Source of the DNA: Adenophora triphylla var. japonica | Taxonomy: Eukaryota > Streptophyta > Magnoliopsida > Asterales > Campanulaceae | Direction of reading: 5' to 3' | NCBI GenBank assembly: GCA_022495995.1 | Contig: JAFEMH010000342.1 | Span: 620,001 to 684,000, forward strand | DNA: 64,000 bases | Part shown: piece after piece, positions 1 to 10,299 of the stretch | Layout of the letters: every line of letters begins with the position of its first letter | Position numbering within the stretch: position 1 is the stretch's first letter | Program-made: the position numbers and the translations under genes | The notes under the pieces: generated by a model | Databases searched by the model: none | Told to the model about the DNA's origin: nothing | Seen by the model: only the letters and a program-made list of their open reading frames with translations

Positions 1-640
1 CGTATTATAAATAGTACGTATTAAGGACTTGTTTTTCGGAAATTTCTCTTTTAAGCCATATAAAATATCCTTTGGTCGGCTATTTGCATGTGACATTTCA
101 ATCACATAGTACTCCTCTTATTTCTGTAATCTACCGATATAAGAGTGACCCAACATGGATTGACAAATTGGATGATTGTAAACGCCACATACCACTTTTA
201 ATTGACATTGACCATCAACAGTGACTTGTTTGGCATTCAACTGAAACTTACAATCGCATTTCTTTGATCCGCTTTCTCTATTTTTCTTTTCTTTTTTTTC
301 CCAAAATTTCATTGTTAAAAGATTCTTGAGAGGAAAGAGAGACTTACTTTTTCTTGTATGTCCCCCAATGTTCATAAACAAGCGTCATTCGAGGAGCGGA
401 ATTACGACTCCCGTTATCTGACCGACCGACGACGATGATAAAACCATGCTCATCCCCCTTTTTACGCGCACATTCAAACATTATTTAACGGTCTCTAAAA
501 TACAAAGGCATTGTGAATTCTGTGGTGTAGTCTCGCAAAACACTTTCAAAATCAATCTGGTAATAGTTGTTGTCACCCAGTGAATACTGTAACAATTCAA
601 TAAAATGATAAGGAAGGGTACGAATAAAAGCAATTTTTCG
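1..640. other. Non-coding stretch, no gene seen
   Basis: No convincing coding region, RNA gene or terminal repeat is visible. Open frames here are short, with no recognisable motif. Confidence 0.5.
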
Positions 641-905
641 GCCAGTGGTGGCCGATTTTATTTAAAAAGTTCGATAGGGTGTGGCTGAAATATTTTAGAA
701 AATTCGATCGATTGTTGCCGATTTTTTTTAAATATTCGACAGGGTGTGGCCGAAAAATTTAAAAATTTGGCTGGGTGTGGCCGAAAAACAACCCAGAATC
801 GAAAAATTAGGGCCGAACTTTTTCAAATTTTCGGCCGGGTGTGGCCGAACTTTTTCAAGTTTTTCGGCTTGCTGTGGCCGAACCTGAGTTGAATTTCGGC
901 CACTA
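641..905. repeat. Degenerate tandem repeat of 'ttcggccgggtgtggccgaa'-like units
   Basis: A 20-60 bp unit centred on the words 'ggccga' and 'gggtgtggccga' recurs about seven times with variable A/T-rich spacers. Units contain the inverted pair TTCGGCC/GGCCGAA, so each could fold. The patch lies outside Tat element 1, in flanking DNA. No coding potential is apparent and I do not recognise the family. Confidence 0.6.
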
Positions 906-1144
906 TTGGTCAAAATTTTGCAACGAAAACAAAAATAAAAGTTTAACACATTTATATGGTTAAAAAGTGAAGAAAACTTAAATTTACATTCGATTGTAAA
1001 ACCATTTTATCCATGATTTTGCTGAATATCTTGAACAAATATATATGTAATTTTTTTTTTGTTTGAGAAATGATAGTAGGAGGAAAGGAAGGTAGTAATT
1101 TTTGATGTAAATATAAAATGAAAAGGGTGAGATGTAATGGTGAA

Positions 1145-1760
1145 TGATGACGCAGGAAATGATCCAGATCAGCCTTAGTCTAGCTATAGGTTGATCCCTA
1201 GTAAATGTGACCTAAAACCACGAACAAACGACTAGCCGGGTTGGTCTCCGGCTAATACCCTCCGGCGTGATGATGAGATATTGTGTTATGAGCTTTATAT
1301 GAAACTGTATTGAATGACGTAATCTCAAAATAGCCAAGAAGACATTACCTTTTAACGTTGTAGGTTGTCTGGTATATATAGTGGTGTTATGCGATCACCG
1401 TGAATCCCTAAAATCAAGGAGATGTTGTGGGCGTAACTGTCTTCGAAAATGTAGCAGGCGGTTAAAAATAACGACGTTGACGGACGTACGTGTTGGTAGG
1501 TCGAGGTCGCTTGAGTATTCGAAGTCGAGTTGACTTTGCTCCTTAGCTTGATAGAAATTGTATAAGTAGATGATTGTAGGTCGAAGGAAGCTATGTCGGA
1601 ACCAATGATGGTCGGACGATGAGTTAGGTCGACTGATCTTTGTCGTTGGGCCTTTGGTATTGTAGCAATTGGATTGGGCCACTCCATGGTATTGTCTTTG
1701 TAACGTCTAAAATGTTGGGCTTCACTCGTTGAGCATGGCCTGTAACTTTTATTCCGTTCA
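1145..1760 (-). repeat. 3' LTR of Tat element 1
   Basis: This is the direct repeat of 19727-20341, with scattered substitutions clearly more numerous than those between the element 2 LTRs. On the minus strand it begins TGAACGGAATAAAAG and ends TGCGTCATCA. A TATA-like stretch lies at 1373-1380. The upstream part (1383-1760) is rich in GTCGA words, including GTCGAC at 1628-1633. Confidence 0.9.
1373..1380 (-). promoter_or_regulatory. TATA box in the LTR of Tat element 1
   Basis: The stretch TATATATA on the minus strand sits mid-LTR. The equivalent in the other LTR is at 19955-19962. Position and composition fit the LTR core promoter. Confidence 0.6.
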
Positions 1761-1776
1761 GTGGCCCCCAACTTTC
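1761..1776 (-). other. Polypurine tract of Tat element 1
   Basis: On the minus strand the bases before the 3' LTR read GAAAGTTGGGGGCCAC. This is the expected purine-rich primer for plus-strand DNA synthesis. Confidence 0.65.
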
Positions 1777-2249
1777 TGTGTTGACTTTGTCGACCAGGAA
1801 GTTATAAAAAGATTCGTGTAAGCTTACACAAGTCGCTGTTGGATGGTAGACCGAGTAGATGTAGGTCGCTCTCGACTATTGACTTTTGATGATTGGACAC
1901 GCTATTTAATGCGCCGTAATTTTCGTAATGATGGTACAGTTCTGGCGATTGGACAACTGTTTTTGGGAACTGCTGCTGGGCATTAACTGACAAAAAGAAC
2001 GGTTGTGTCCTCCACCCTTTCCAATTCTGATAAGGTTTTAGAGACATATAAAAGGTAAAATCCTTTTCCTTTTCAAACTTTACAATCTCTAAGCATTCAA
2101 ATACCAGCAAGAGCAAAAGCTAACTTCGATCTTCGGTGTAATCAAGCATTCTGCTTCGTCGTTAAGCTCCACCTTTCCCCAAATCACCAAGGTACCCTTC
2201 GATTGCTCTGTTTTTAGGCTTAATTTCAAGTTTCTCCGCTTATTCCGCC

Positions 2250-4311
2250 ATGGCTAGGACCTTTGGCTTCGAGCTAGGTGTTAGGCATGGTTATAACTCC
2301 ATAAATCTTAGGGTTTATAAAAGGTTAGAAGGTCTATGGGTTGAATTGATGAGGGAGGAGTGTATTACCATCATAGATAGGTGGGGTTTATTTTATAGTG
2401 AGGTAAGGTTCCCAGTCGGAGAGAGTATGGGGGATTTGGAGGCGGATGATCCACGGATTGTTCGTTTCCGTCTCTTCAACAAATTGATAGACCACCTCAT
2501 AATTTTTTACATCAAGTCTAACAAACCTCCCTTTCCTAGAGAGAGATTAGCATTCTCAAGGGAATCTAGGTCGCCCTTAGATAGTTCAAAACATACTTCT
2601 ATTAGATCTAATTCCCCGTTTCTGTGTCTACTGTAGATATGGCAGCTCAGCAATCTCCCCTTTTTACTTCGTCGAGCTCCTCAGGAAACATAATGGACAA
2701 ATTTTTCTCTACCGTGGTTACAGGTCGTAATGAAAGAGGGTTTGTGGCCCCCAAGTCGGCCATTAGGAGGAAGAATGATGATTCACGCATCCAAATTCTA
2801 CATGACTTCTTTGAGGTCTCCAGGGATGAATTCTACCTCACCTATTTCACGAAGAGGCAAAGGAAAGCTCACTCTTGGATGCACTGGGGTCTGAGCTCCT
2901 CTAGGGTAGCCTTTTACTAGTGTCAGTTTGAGGTCGGGCTATGACTTCCCCTTGATCCATTTATCTGTGAGTTTTGGAGTGTATGGCCGATGTCCCCATG
3001 TAGTTGGGCACCAATACTCTGAGGGTGTTGGTCTGATTTGCCATGGTGTGCAGGTTCGATGGGTACGAGCCATGTATACATGTCTTTAGGAGATTCTTCA
3101 AGGTCGTGCAGAACGACAAAACCTTTGGCATTAGTACCCCGACCAAAGCTAAGGCCCCAAAGCTGTTCACAAACTTGCCCGACAAAGTTTTTGGGTGGAA
3201 TGCCCATTTGATACTAGTAGAGAGTAGGAAGGGATGGGAGTTTCCCTTGCCCAAGGCTGACACGCCTTCCATGAAGGAGGATAAATATTGGGTCCCAGAG
3301 TGGAGTGAGGAGCTCACTCGTAGGTTGACATTGGTGGCTCGAAGGAGCACCTTTAGCGGGGCAACATTAGGGTCGGACAAAGATTTCATCATTCAGGCTG
3401 GAATGATGCTAGGAGGAGACGGGGAGGTAGCTCCCTTAATGCCGATCATCCGTAGCCTTAGATATCCGGACTGGATGATACACGAGAGGGAGAGATTTGA
3501 GTCCCAATGTCACTTCTGTAAGAAAAAGCCTGGTCATTGCAGAAACCTGTCTCACTATGGCGATTAAGTACTTTCATGTCATTCTGTGATTTTTTCTGTC
3601 ACTTTGTTCGCATGTTCCTTTGCTAACTGTTTTCCATTAATCGTGCAGTCATCACCTACGACCAAGAAGCAAATATGAATTGCGTTGTCGATTTTAGCGA
3701 TAGAAGGAGGAACAAGAAAGCTCATGGAGCTGCTAATGCTCGAGCCAGCTGTGAGAAGGAGGCTGAAGATAGGAACAAGTTGATCCCCAAGGAGGGAGTA
3801 GGGATGGTCCCTGTTGACGGGTTTGGGCCTGTGGAGCCCATTGAGCATGCTCTCCAAGTTCAAGTCATTGGGGGAGAGGGAGAGAGAGAGGTTGGCACGT
3901 CGACCGAGCTAGAATTGGTCTCTGATCCCCGACATGAATCAATTGGGGTTGACCCCCTCAACTTTATAGACTTGGAGATCGAGGACGCCTAGCAAGAAGA
4001 TGATGAGGATGCCCTTCCTCTCAATCGGCTGAAAAAGAGGTCGCGTGTCGACCAAAACCTTGATGAAGCTGGCACCTCCTGGGCAGCGGGCTCTGCTTCT
4101 AGCCATCCTCCTCCTCAAGCTCCCTTATCCAAAGGCACTAATGAAGTGCAAGCCTTAGTGGAGAGGATAAGTGATGTCCCTCCCCTTACCTGGGTCAATA
4201 GCTTGAGCCGCTATTATCCCGAGTTGGGATTGGGGCAAGTTATTGTGAGGAGGGCAGCAGATAGGTATCTGCTAGTCCAATTTTCTGAGGAGGGGCTCAC
4301 TCCAGAGGAAT
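2250..4311 (+). pseudogene. Antisense accessory gene of Tat element 1: 'putative gypsy type transposon' (PF04195-like) protein, broken
   Basis: It runs opposite to gag-pol, between the RT remnant and the 3' LTR. The start ATG at 2250 follows a leader with no competing frame. The most typical part is at 3000-3570, with segments such as RFDGYEPCIHVFRRFF, LPDKVFGWNAHLILVES and WEFPLPKADTP. These match the plant Transposase_28/'putative gypsy type transposon' domain. The frame is broken by stops near 2636 and 2920 and by frame changes around 2930-3040. Acceptor-like sites end at about 3648 and 4452, so the gene probably had introns, as such extra ORFs often do. The domain's function is unknown; a DNA-binding or anti-silencing role is only inferred. 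Confidence 0.7.
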
Positions 4312-4452
4312 AACATGATAGGTCCGGCCTCCTTACTTTCGATGTAACACTTACATTTTCCATATCTTTTCCCTTTTCTGTTTGGTAGTCATACTTTTGG
4401 TCGCTGTAATTTTGATAACTGTCGTACTGACTCTTTTTTTCTTGTTACGCAG

Positions 4453-5275
4453 TCTCTAGCTCTTACTGAGAAGGCTAAGAGTAGCTGGAGAGCAGCCATA
4501 GAGAGGGAGCATATTGCCTCCACCAAGTACTCAAGGAAGGCTAGAGAGGCCGTTGAACTGAGGGAGAAATTGGTGGACTCTAACTCCCAGCTCCGAGCTG
4601 TTCGGGCCACACACTTCAACGCTGAGCAAGAGCGGGATGCAACCTTGGTTGATCTAAGAGTGACAAGGGAGCGGCTTGCTCCTCTTAAGGAGCAGGTGGA
4701 ATCTTTTGCTCCTATTAAGGCAAAGCTGGAGGAGGAAACTGCTGAGGCCAGGCATGAGAAGGCAAGGTTGGAGGGAGAGTTGGGTGAGCTTAATGTGATG
4801 ATCCAAGGTCGTAATACTCAAATGATAAAAATGAGTGAAGATCATTAGGATGCCGGGCTTAAATGGGAGGAAGAGGCCAGAGCTAGAAAGAGAGTTGCAG
4901 TGGAGGCCTTCAAGAATAGTGATGAGTGCTACGACATCATTATATCCCGTGCTAGGGGTTTATATGATGTCGAATGCCAACACATGGCCCACCGTGCATT
5001 GGTGGATTCTTCAGTCAACCTGAGTGTTGACAAATTAGCTCAATGGGCTTTTGAAGATCGCTATGACGAGCAGGCATGTAGCAGCCACTCCCTTGAGCCC
5101 TTGGGTCCCCCCAGATAATCAAAGGAACTTAAATGTAATTCTCAAGGAGCTTGAGGAGGCTGGTGAGTTTGATGAAGAAAATGAAATCACTCAAGATCAG
5201 GTCTTTGAGGAGGTCGAGCACCAAGTGCATCATCAACCTGAGCAAGGGCAGGGGCAGGAGCAGTCCGGTGGTTGA
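4453..5275 (+). pseudogene. C-terminal coiled-coil part of the antisense accessory protein of Tat element 1
   Basis: After an acceptor-like 'ttacgcag' the frame encodes a long charged heptad-rich helix (for example AEQERDATLVDLRVTRERL, then KLEEETAEARHEKARLEGE). A less charged tail follows (GLYDVECQHMAHRALVDSS) and then an acidic/glutamine end with EQGQGQEQSGG. Plant PF04195-type proteins commonly end in such a coiled coil, so I treat this as the same gene's last exons. A stop after KMSEDH at about 4846 breaks the frame, which then continues in phase. Confidence 0.6.
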
Positions 5276-5499
5276 TCCATTCATTTCCATTTGTTATTGT
5301 AATGAACAAGTTCCAAACATTTTTACTTTATTGTTTTTAGTAGTTAATGCCTTGGCCCAGTTTGGGAGGCATTTTACTTATGACATTTGGGTTTCAAATT
5401 TGTGCAAATTTTGGCCCGCTTTTGGGGGACTTGCTATTTTAATATTGGTTGACTTCTGAACCATTTCTCTTTGATCCAAGTTTTTGTCTTTTTGTCGAA

Positions 5500-5868
5500 C
5501 TGTATTAAGTAGGAGGTCAACCAAAGTTTTAATCATATCAGTTGGCCACAACGAAGCTGACTAAGGTTTTTGTCGCACTTGTTTGAGATTGAGGCTGGCC
5601 CAAAACTTCAGTCGAACCTGTTTAAGAACGAGACTGACCTAAATCTTTAGTCGAACCTGTTTAAGAATGAGGTTGACTTATGACTTTAGTCGAGCCTGAT
5701 TAAGGGACGAGATTGATGCAAGTCTTCAATTGAACCTGTTTAAGAACGAGGTTGACTTATGACTTTAGTCGAGCCTGTTTAAGGAACAAGACTGACATAA
5801 GTTTTTAGTCGAACCTGTTAAGAACGAGGTTGACTTAGGACTTTATTCGAGCCTGTTTAAGGAACGAC
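5500..5868. repeat. ~40-bp tandem repeat at the truncated end of pol (Tat element 1)
   Basis: About eight imperfect units of roughly 40 bp share 'agtcgaacctgtttaagaa' followed by 'cgaggttgactta'. They start immediately beyond the last recognisable RT codons. They occupy the place where RNase H and integrase should be and separate pol from the antisense gene. Internal arrays of this kind are known in Tat/Ogre elements. Confidence 0.8.
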
Positions 5869-5869
5869 C

Positions 5870-6908
5870 TAGAGTTGCGACCCTACCATTCAATCATTAG
5901 ACCTCCTTGATGCACGTAGGCTCTTGCATCTCTACCAAGGCCTTTATCTTTTCTGGATTATCTTTAATGCCACTTTATGATATCATGAACCCCAGAAACT
6001 TGCCAGCCGCTACCCCCAAAAACACACTTGCTCGGATTCAGCTTCATGTCGTTTGCTCGTAGATTGGCGAATGTTTCCTTAGGTCGACCACATGATGACC
6101 AGTCTTGGTTTTGATGACCATGTCGTCGATGTAGGCCTCCATGTTTTGGCCAATCTGACTAGCTAAGACTCTATTCATCATCCTCTGGTAGGTAGCTCTA
6201 GCATTCTTCAATACGAATGGCATCTTGGTGTAACAATATATGCCTACAGTAGCTTGGAAAGCTGTCTTTTTAATGTCATCCTCGTGCATTCTGATTTGGT
6301 GATATCTTGAATAAGCATCGATGAAAGTGAGGGTGGCATGTCCAGCTATTGAGTCGACCAATTTATTTATACATGGGAGCGAGTAGCTGTCCTTTGGGCA
6401 TGCTAGATTTAGATCGGTGAAGTCAACGCACATCCTCCACTTTACATTAGCCTTTTTTACCATCACCACATTTGCTAGCCAAGTAGTGTAGGATGCCTCC
6501 TTGATTATACCTGCACTAAGGAGTTTTTTTACCTCTTGTTTGATAGCCATTTCTTTGACTGCAGCAAAAACCCTTAATTAACCTTTGGCTTTTGAATTTC
6601 ATGGTGGGGTTGACCTCCAAATGATGCACATCGACCTCCTCTTTGACACCCCTCATGTCATCTACCTTCCAAGCAAAGACATCAGCACTTTCTTTTAACA
6701 GGTCAACTATTTCCACCCATTCTTCTGGTGACAATTGTCTTCCTATTCTGATTTTTTGCTCGAGATGAGATGAGTTGACTTCTAAATTTTCTAGCTCGTC
6801 TACTGGTTTCAGTACTGGGCCGTCTCTGAACTGAATAGTCTCAATGATGATCTCTCTGACACTTTTTCTTTCCTCAGTTCCCAAGTGCGGAGCTTCTTTT
6901 TCTATCAT
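5870..6908 (-). pseudogene. Reverse transcriptase fragment of Tat element 1
   Basis: Two overlapping minus-strand frames (6908-6516 and 6550-6044) give the RT N-terminus. Visible are ESADVFAWKVDDMRG, EVKKLLSAGIIKEA, WRMCVDFTDLNLACPKDSY and TFIDAYSRYHQI, and the catalytic AYIDDMVIKT. A frame change joins the two frames near 6550-6600. A further broken stretch down to about 5870 still reads KLNPSKCVFGG and, in another frame, NPEKIKALVEMQEP. RNase H and integrase do not follow; the tandem repeat begins instead. The family normally also carries those domains, so the element cannot be autonomous. Confidence 0.9.
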
Positions 6909-7141
6909 GCCATCTAGCTCAGCAGCTATTTCCCCGTTAGAGGCCCATGAGTTTTGGTTGACTTAGAGGCATAGGTCGCCTACGATGATTTGGTCGACCA
7001 AAACTGTTTGTCGCGACCCAAGTGTTTTCAGAGGAACGTGTCGGCTCAGTCATGAGTTGGTCATGCGAGGGATAGGTCGCCTCTTCTATACACTTTATCA
7101 TAGATAACCTGGAAGTAGTGGTGACACACTTTGAGAGCTTC

Positions 7142-7365
7142 CAGCTTGCCTATGGAGTATCAATTTCCAACTCCCTTTTCTTTTTGGACCGGAGCACGTG
7201 ATCCAGGTACTCTCTATCTATGCTTAGGACACACCCAACTCCCAACATGGTAGGGAACTTTAGCCCTTGATGGGGGATTGAAGGTACCATCCCAAGAGCG
7301 ACCTGTCCAGGTATACCCAATATATCATGGTAATCACTTATAACGTCAATGAATATAAATGTTAC
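7142..7365 (-). pseudogene. C-terminal half of the Tat element 1 protease/linker, cut by element 2
   Basis: Read on the minus strand from the insertion point, this gives TFIFIDVISDYHDILGIPG then FPTMLGVGCVLSIDREY. That matches the usual F-x-V-x3-SxYN-x-ILGRP strand and linker downstream of Tat proteases. It joins the N-terminal half at 17455-17652 across the element 2 insertion and its 5-bp duplication. Confidence 0.8.
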
Positions 7366-7606
7366 TGTAAGTACGCCAATCCAATTCGCGACCTTTCCAG
7401 ATGCATTATAATACGATAAAATTGCATTTAAGGGCGTTTTGGTAAATTCCCTCTCCATCTCGAGACTTCCGGAAACATTTCATAAGATTCTCGCGAAGGA
7501 AGTACTTTTTTGTACTTTGCTCAGGCCAAGGGACCTAAAAGGAATAAATCTGTTTTGGACTTTTCAGGTATTATCCAAGAAGGTTAAAACGTTTGGTGGC
7601 ATCTCC

Positions 7607-7690
7607 TGTCACGCGACAACTCAAAGCCTTGGAAAGTGGTTACAGAGTGTCGTGCGACATATGATGACCATGATCAACAGCTATAGATAA
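7607..7690 (+). promoter_or_regulatory. Core promoter of element 2 LTR with palindromic boxes
   Basis: Two near-palindromes, TGTCACGCGACA (7607-7618) and TGTCGTGCGACA (7648-7659), precede CTATAGATAAG (7681). The 3' LTR copy keeps the better TATA box CTATAAATAAG (about 16199-16206) and a perfect palindrome GTCGCGCGAC. The nearer box ends about 22 bp upstream of the TATA box. The geometry resembles element 3. Confidence 0.6.
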
Positions 7691-8034
7691 GACCCTACCC
7701 CTCTCAGTTTTGGATCCCAATTTCAGCCTCCTAACGTCACTCTGCACAAATTGCCCCAGAACCTCTCTCTCTCCTCTTCCCTTACCAAAACTACCCAATT
7801 CCTCTCTAATTCCCTCACCCTTCATACACCTTCAACCCAATTACCCTTCTATTTCCCCAAGCACCTTGAATTCTCCAATCCAGTTCTCAGTTCGTGCATA
7901 GATCTCCATCTCAGAAGCTGAATTGAAGGCTTCTGCACCTAACTTGGTGTAGAAGTTAAGGACTATAAGGGTAACACCTCTCTCTCTCTCTCTCTCTCTC
8001 TCTCATCTATTTGTCTAGTTGTTCTTCCTTCTTC

Positions 8035-8079
8035 TCCACTTGATAATCAGGCTCCATCTGCCTCAGATTATCAAGTGGA
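8035..8079 (+). other. Stem-loop in element 2 LTR
   Basis: TCCACTTGATAATC and its exact reverse complement GATTATCAAGTGGA form a 14-bp stem with a 17-nt loop. The structure also occurs in the 3' LTR near 16546-16590. It lies downstream of the TATA box and so would be in the transcript. Confidence 0.7.
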
Positions 8080-8170
8080 AACTGCAATCTCTCTGTTTAA
8101 ATCGTGTTTGCTTGAGTCCAATTGCATGTTCATGATGTGATCTACTTATTATTGCAATTTGGATGTCAAG

Positions 8171-8199
8171 GGAGTGTGGATCTCCCATATCCACACTCC
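8171..8199 (+). other. Second stem-loop in element 2 LTR
   Basis: GGAGTGTGGAT and ATCCACACTCC form an 11-bp perfect stem with a 7-nt loop. It is also conserved in the 3' LTR at about 16682-16711. Confidence 0.65.
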
Positions 8200-8945
8200 T
8201 TTGGTTGATTCGTATCTAATTAATGCTATTCTGATTGGTTTTGGTATAATTGTTTGATTTGATTGTGGATCTGGTGAATCTGTTTCTCAGTTTGTAAGGT
8301 ACCTGCAGATGGTAAACCTGTGTCACGCGACACACTTGGACATGAGGAGTCCTGTGTCACGCGACATATCGTGACCATCTGCAGGGACCATGTTTCAGTT
8401 GTAAGTTGTTTTATCTCATTAGCTTAGCATTTAGTTGTAGTTAGTTTGTTTAATGATCAGATCTGGTTTATAATTGTGTTTTGTGTTCATCTAGAGATCT
8501 CTATAATCTGTTTGTTGTGAGTCTCTGCATGGTGACTATTGGTGTCACGCGACACATTTGGACATGAGGAGTCCTGTGTCACGCGACATAAGTAGACCTT
8601 TATAGAGGACTTGTTTTCAGTTGTAATCTGTTCTTATTGCTGTAATGGGATGTGGCCTCCCTGAACAATTGGTCTACAAATTGTAATGATCTCTCCTATT
8701 CAATAAAAATTCATGTTATTGCACTTGTTCATTATCGTTGTTTGCACATTTTTTTGAATTATTTGGATGTCTAAATTAGAAAGACTCGTCCACGGACGAG
8801 GCGTGTTGGGTGAACTCTCGGTTCTTCCCAACACGTAACCTGACCCCGGACCCATTCTCTTCCAAAAGGTTTTTCAAAGTGCACCTCTAAAAGCATGGCG
8901 TGGCGACTCCTTATTATTTTATTTTTTCGGCGAGTGCACATTCAA

Positions 8946-8963
8946 TGGCGACTCTGCTGGGGA
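8946..8963 (+). other. Primer-binding site of Tat element 2
   Basis: TGGCGACTCTGCTGGGGA starts one base after the 5' LTR and begins with TGG, complementary to a tRNA CCA end. Element 3 has a near-identical PBS, consistent with Tat/Ogre-type elements. I do not assign the tRNA. Confidence 0.8.
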
Positions 8964-9407
8964 AACTTTTTGGAAAACCCGTTTTTTCAAAACTAAGAGG
9001 GTCATACTTTCGTTCATTTAGACATCCAATGTATTCATCTTATGTGCATCCTTGATAATCTTGTGCGACACATGCATTTTATGAGATCTTACAACTTGTA
9101 TGCCTTTTGTGTGTTGCTTGTGACTTTGTTGTGTTGCTTTATTGGTTTGCTTCATCCCTTGCCAGGGAGAGGCATGGGCTAATCCCAGTTTTGCAGGGAC
9201 TCTGGTTCAGTGGCTAACCTGGTCGTGCGATAGTTTAGTTCCATGCTGTCCTGTGTCACGCGACAGGAATAGTCACTGGACAGGTTTCAGGTTCTGGTTT
9301 GAGGGCAGTCCCTTGAATCGAAAGCTTGCTCAGTTGATTGTTGTTCCCTTTTTTGTTCCCTGTGAGATTTGTGTGTGTTTTTCTCTTTCTTCTTTTTTTT
9401 AAAAAAA

Positions 9408-9409
9408 AG

Positions 9410-9443
<34 letters not shown>

Positions 9444-9445
9444 TT
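9408..9445. repeat. AAAT microsatellite in the element 2 leader
   Basis: About eight AAAT units are flanked by poly-T and poly-A. No gene is seen between the PBS and the gag-like ORF. Confidence 0.8.
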
Positions 9446-10299
9446 TTTTGATTTTTCGTAAATAAAAGAATATAGTCATCAGCACACTACACCACATAGA
9501 TTTAGAACCCTCGGGTGCGATTGACGGCATTGCGGACGGTGATAATATTCGCCTACGTTTGAGCGCCTAATGTCAAACCCATTCCCCTAGTGCGTTATAG
9601 GTGGCGCCACACTTAAACCTTACCCACGGTTGATTTTTGATACAACGTTTTAATTACACCACAATGAATTGTCTTTGAAATTTCCAATAGGTCCTTATAC
9701 CTTTCCCCAAAACCTCGCACCTTGTGGGCATATTGCCAATGCAACATGATTTCACGTGAGGACATGTCACTCCCGTGGCGTGTCCTAAACAAGGGATCAT
9801 GTCGCATTGTCACCATGCACCGACGAGAGGTCATGCCGTATTTTTCTTGGAATTTCTCCGAGAATACCCGTTATGCTGCCCAAATTTCCCTAGAAATTGG
9901 GGCTACTCGTCCGTCCCACATCGTCTTAGGTCTTGGTTAGGTATCATTACCTATTATTAATCTCAAGTGCAAGGCATTTAGCGTAATTCAAACGTTGCGT
10001 CCCTAGGTTTCCCCAAGGTGTAGTGTGCTTAAAAAAAGGCTTCTCCTTTCCTAACCGTTCCTAGGATTTAAATCACCGATTTTTACTTGAAGATAAATAA
10101 TTGTTTGCGCGAATCTGTTCCCCCTTTCTTCTCCCTCTCCCGTATCTCCTTAAAAGCCTTCTTCCTTCCCTACCTTATGAACCTGTATCTACCTTCTGTA
10201 GCGGTGACAAGTTGGGTGCATGCTCTGATATTCTGTGGTCTTTGGGTTCCTATCTTCAAAGCATTTCCCGTGAAGCTTTTATCTGTTCTGCTCTCCGAG

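Larger units (their letters stand above)
7366..8944 (+). repeat. 5' LTR of Tat element 2
   Basis: This long LTR (~1.58 kb) contains TGTC(A/G)(C/T)GCGACA-type palindromes (7607-7618, 7648-7659, and further copies near 8323, 8357, 8545 and 8577). It also has a TATA-like box at 7681, a CT microsatellite (about 7976-8004), two hairpins and an AATAAA-type signal at about 8700 in 'tcaataaaaattc'. It is the direct repeat of 15861-17454. Confidence 0.92.

Noticed and set aside
118..381. 87-residue minus-strand ORF
   Set aside because: Low-complexity Lys-rich stretch, no domain, no splice or promoter support.
7439..7901. Small ORFs repeated at 15934-16415
   Set aside because: They lie in the two LTRs of element 2 across the promoter; duplicated because the LTRs are duplicated, with no protein motif.
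8005..8080. tRNA-like fold in the element 2 LTR
   Set aside because: Only a single simple hairpin, no cloverleaf or conserved tRNA boxes.
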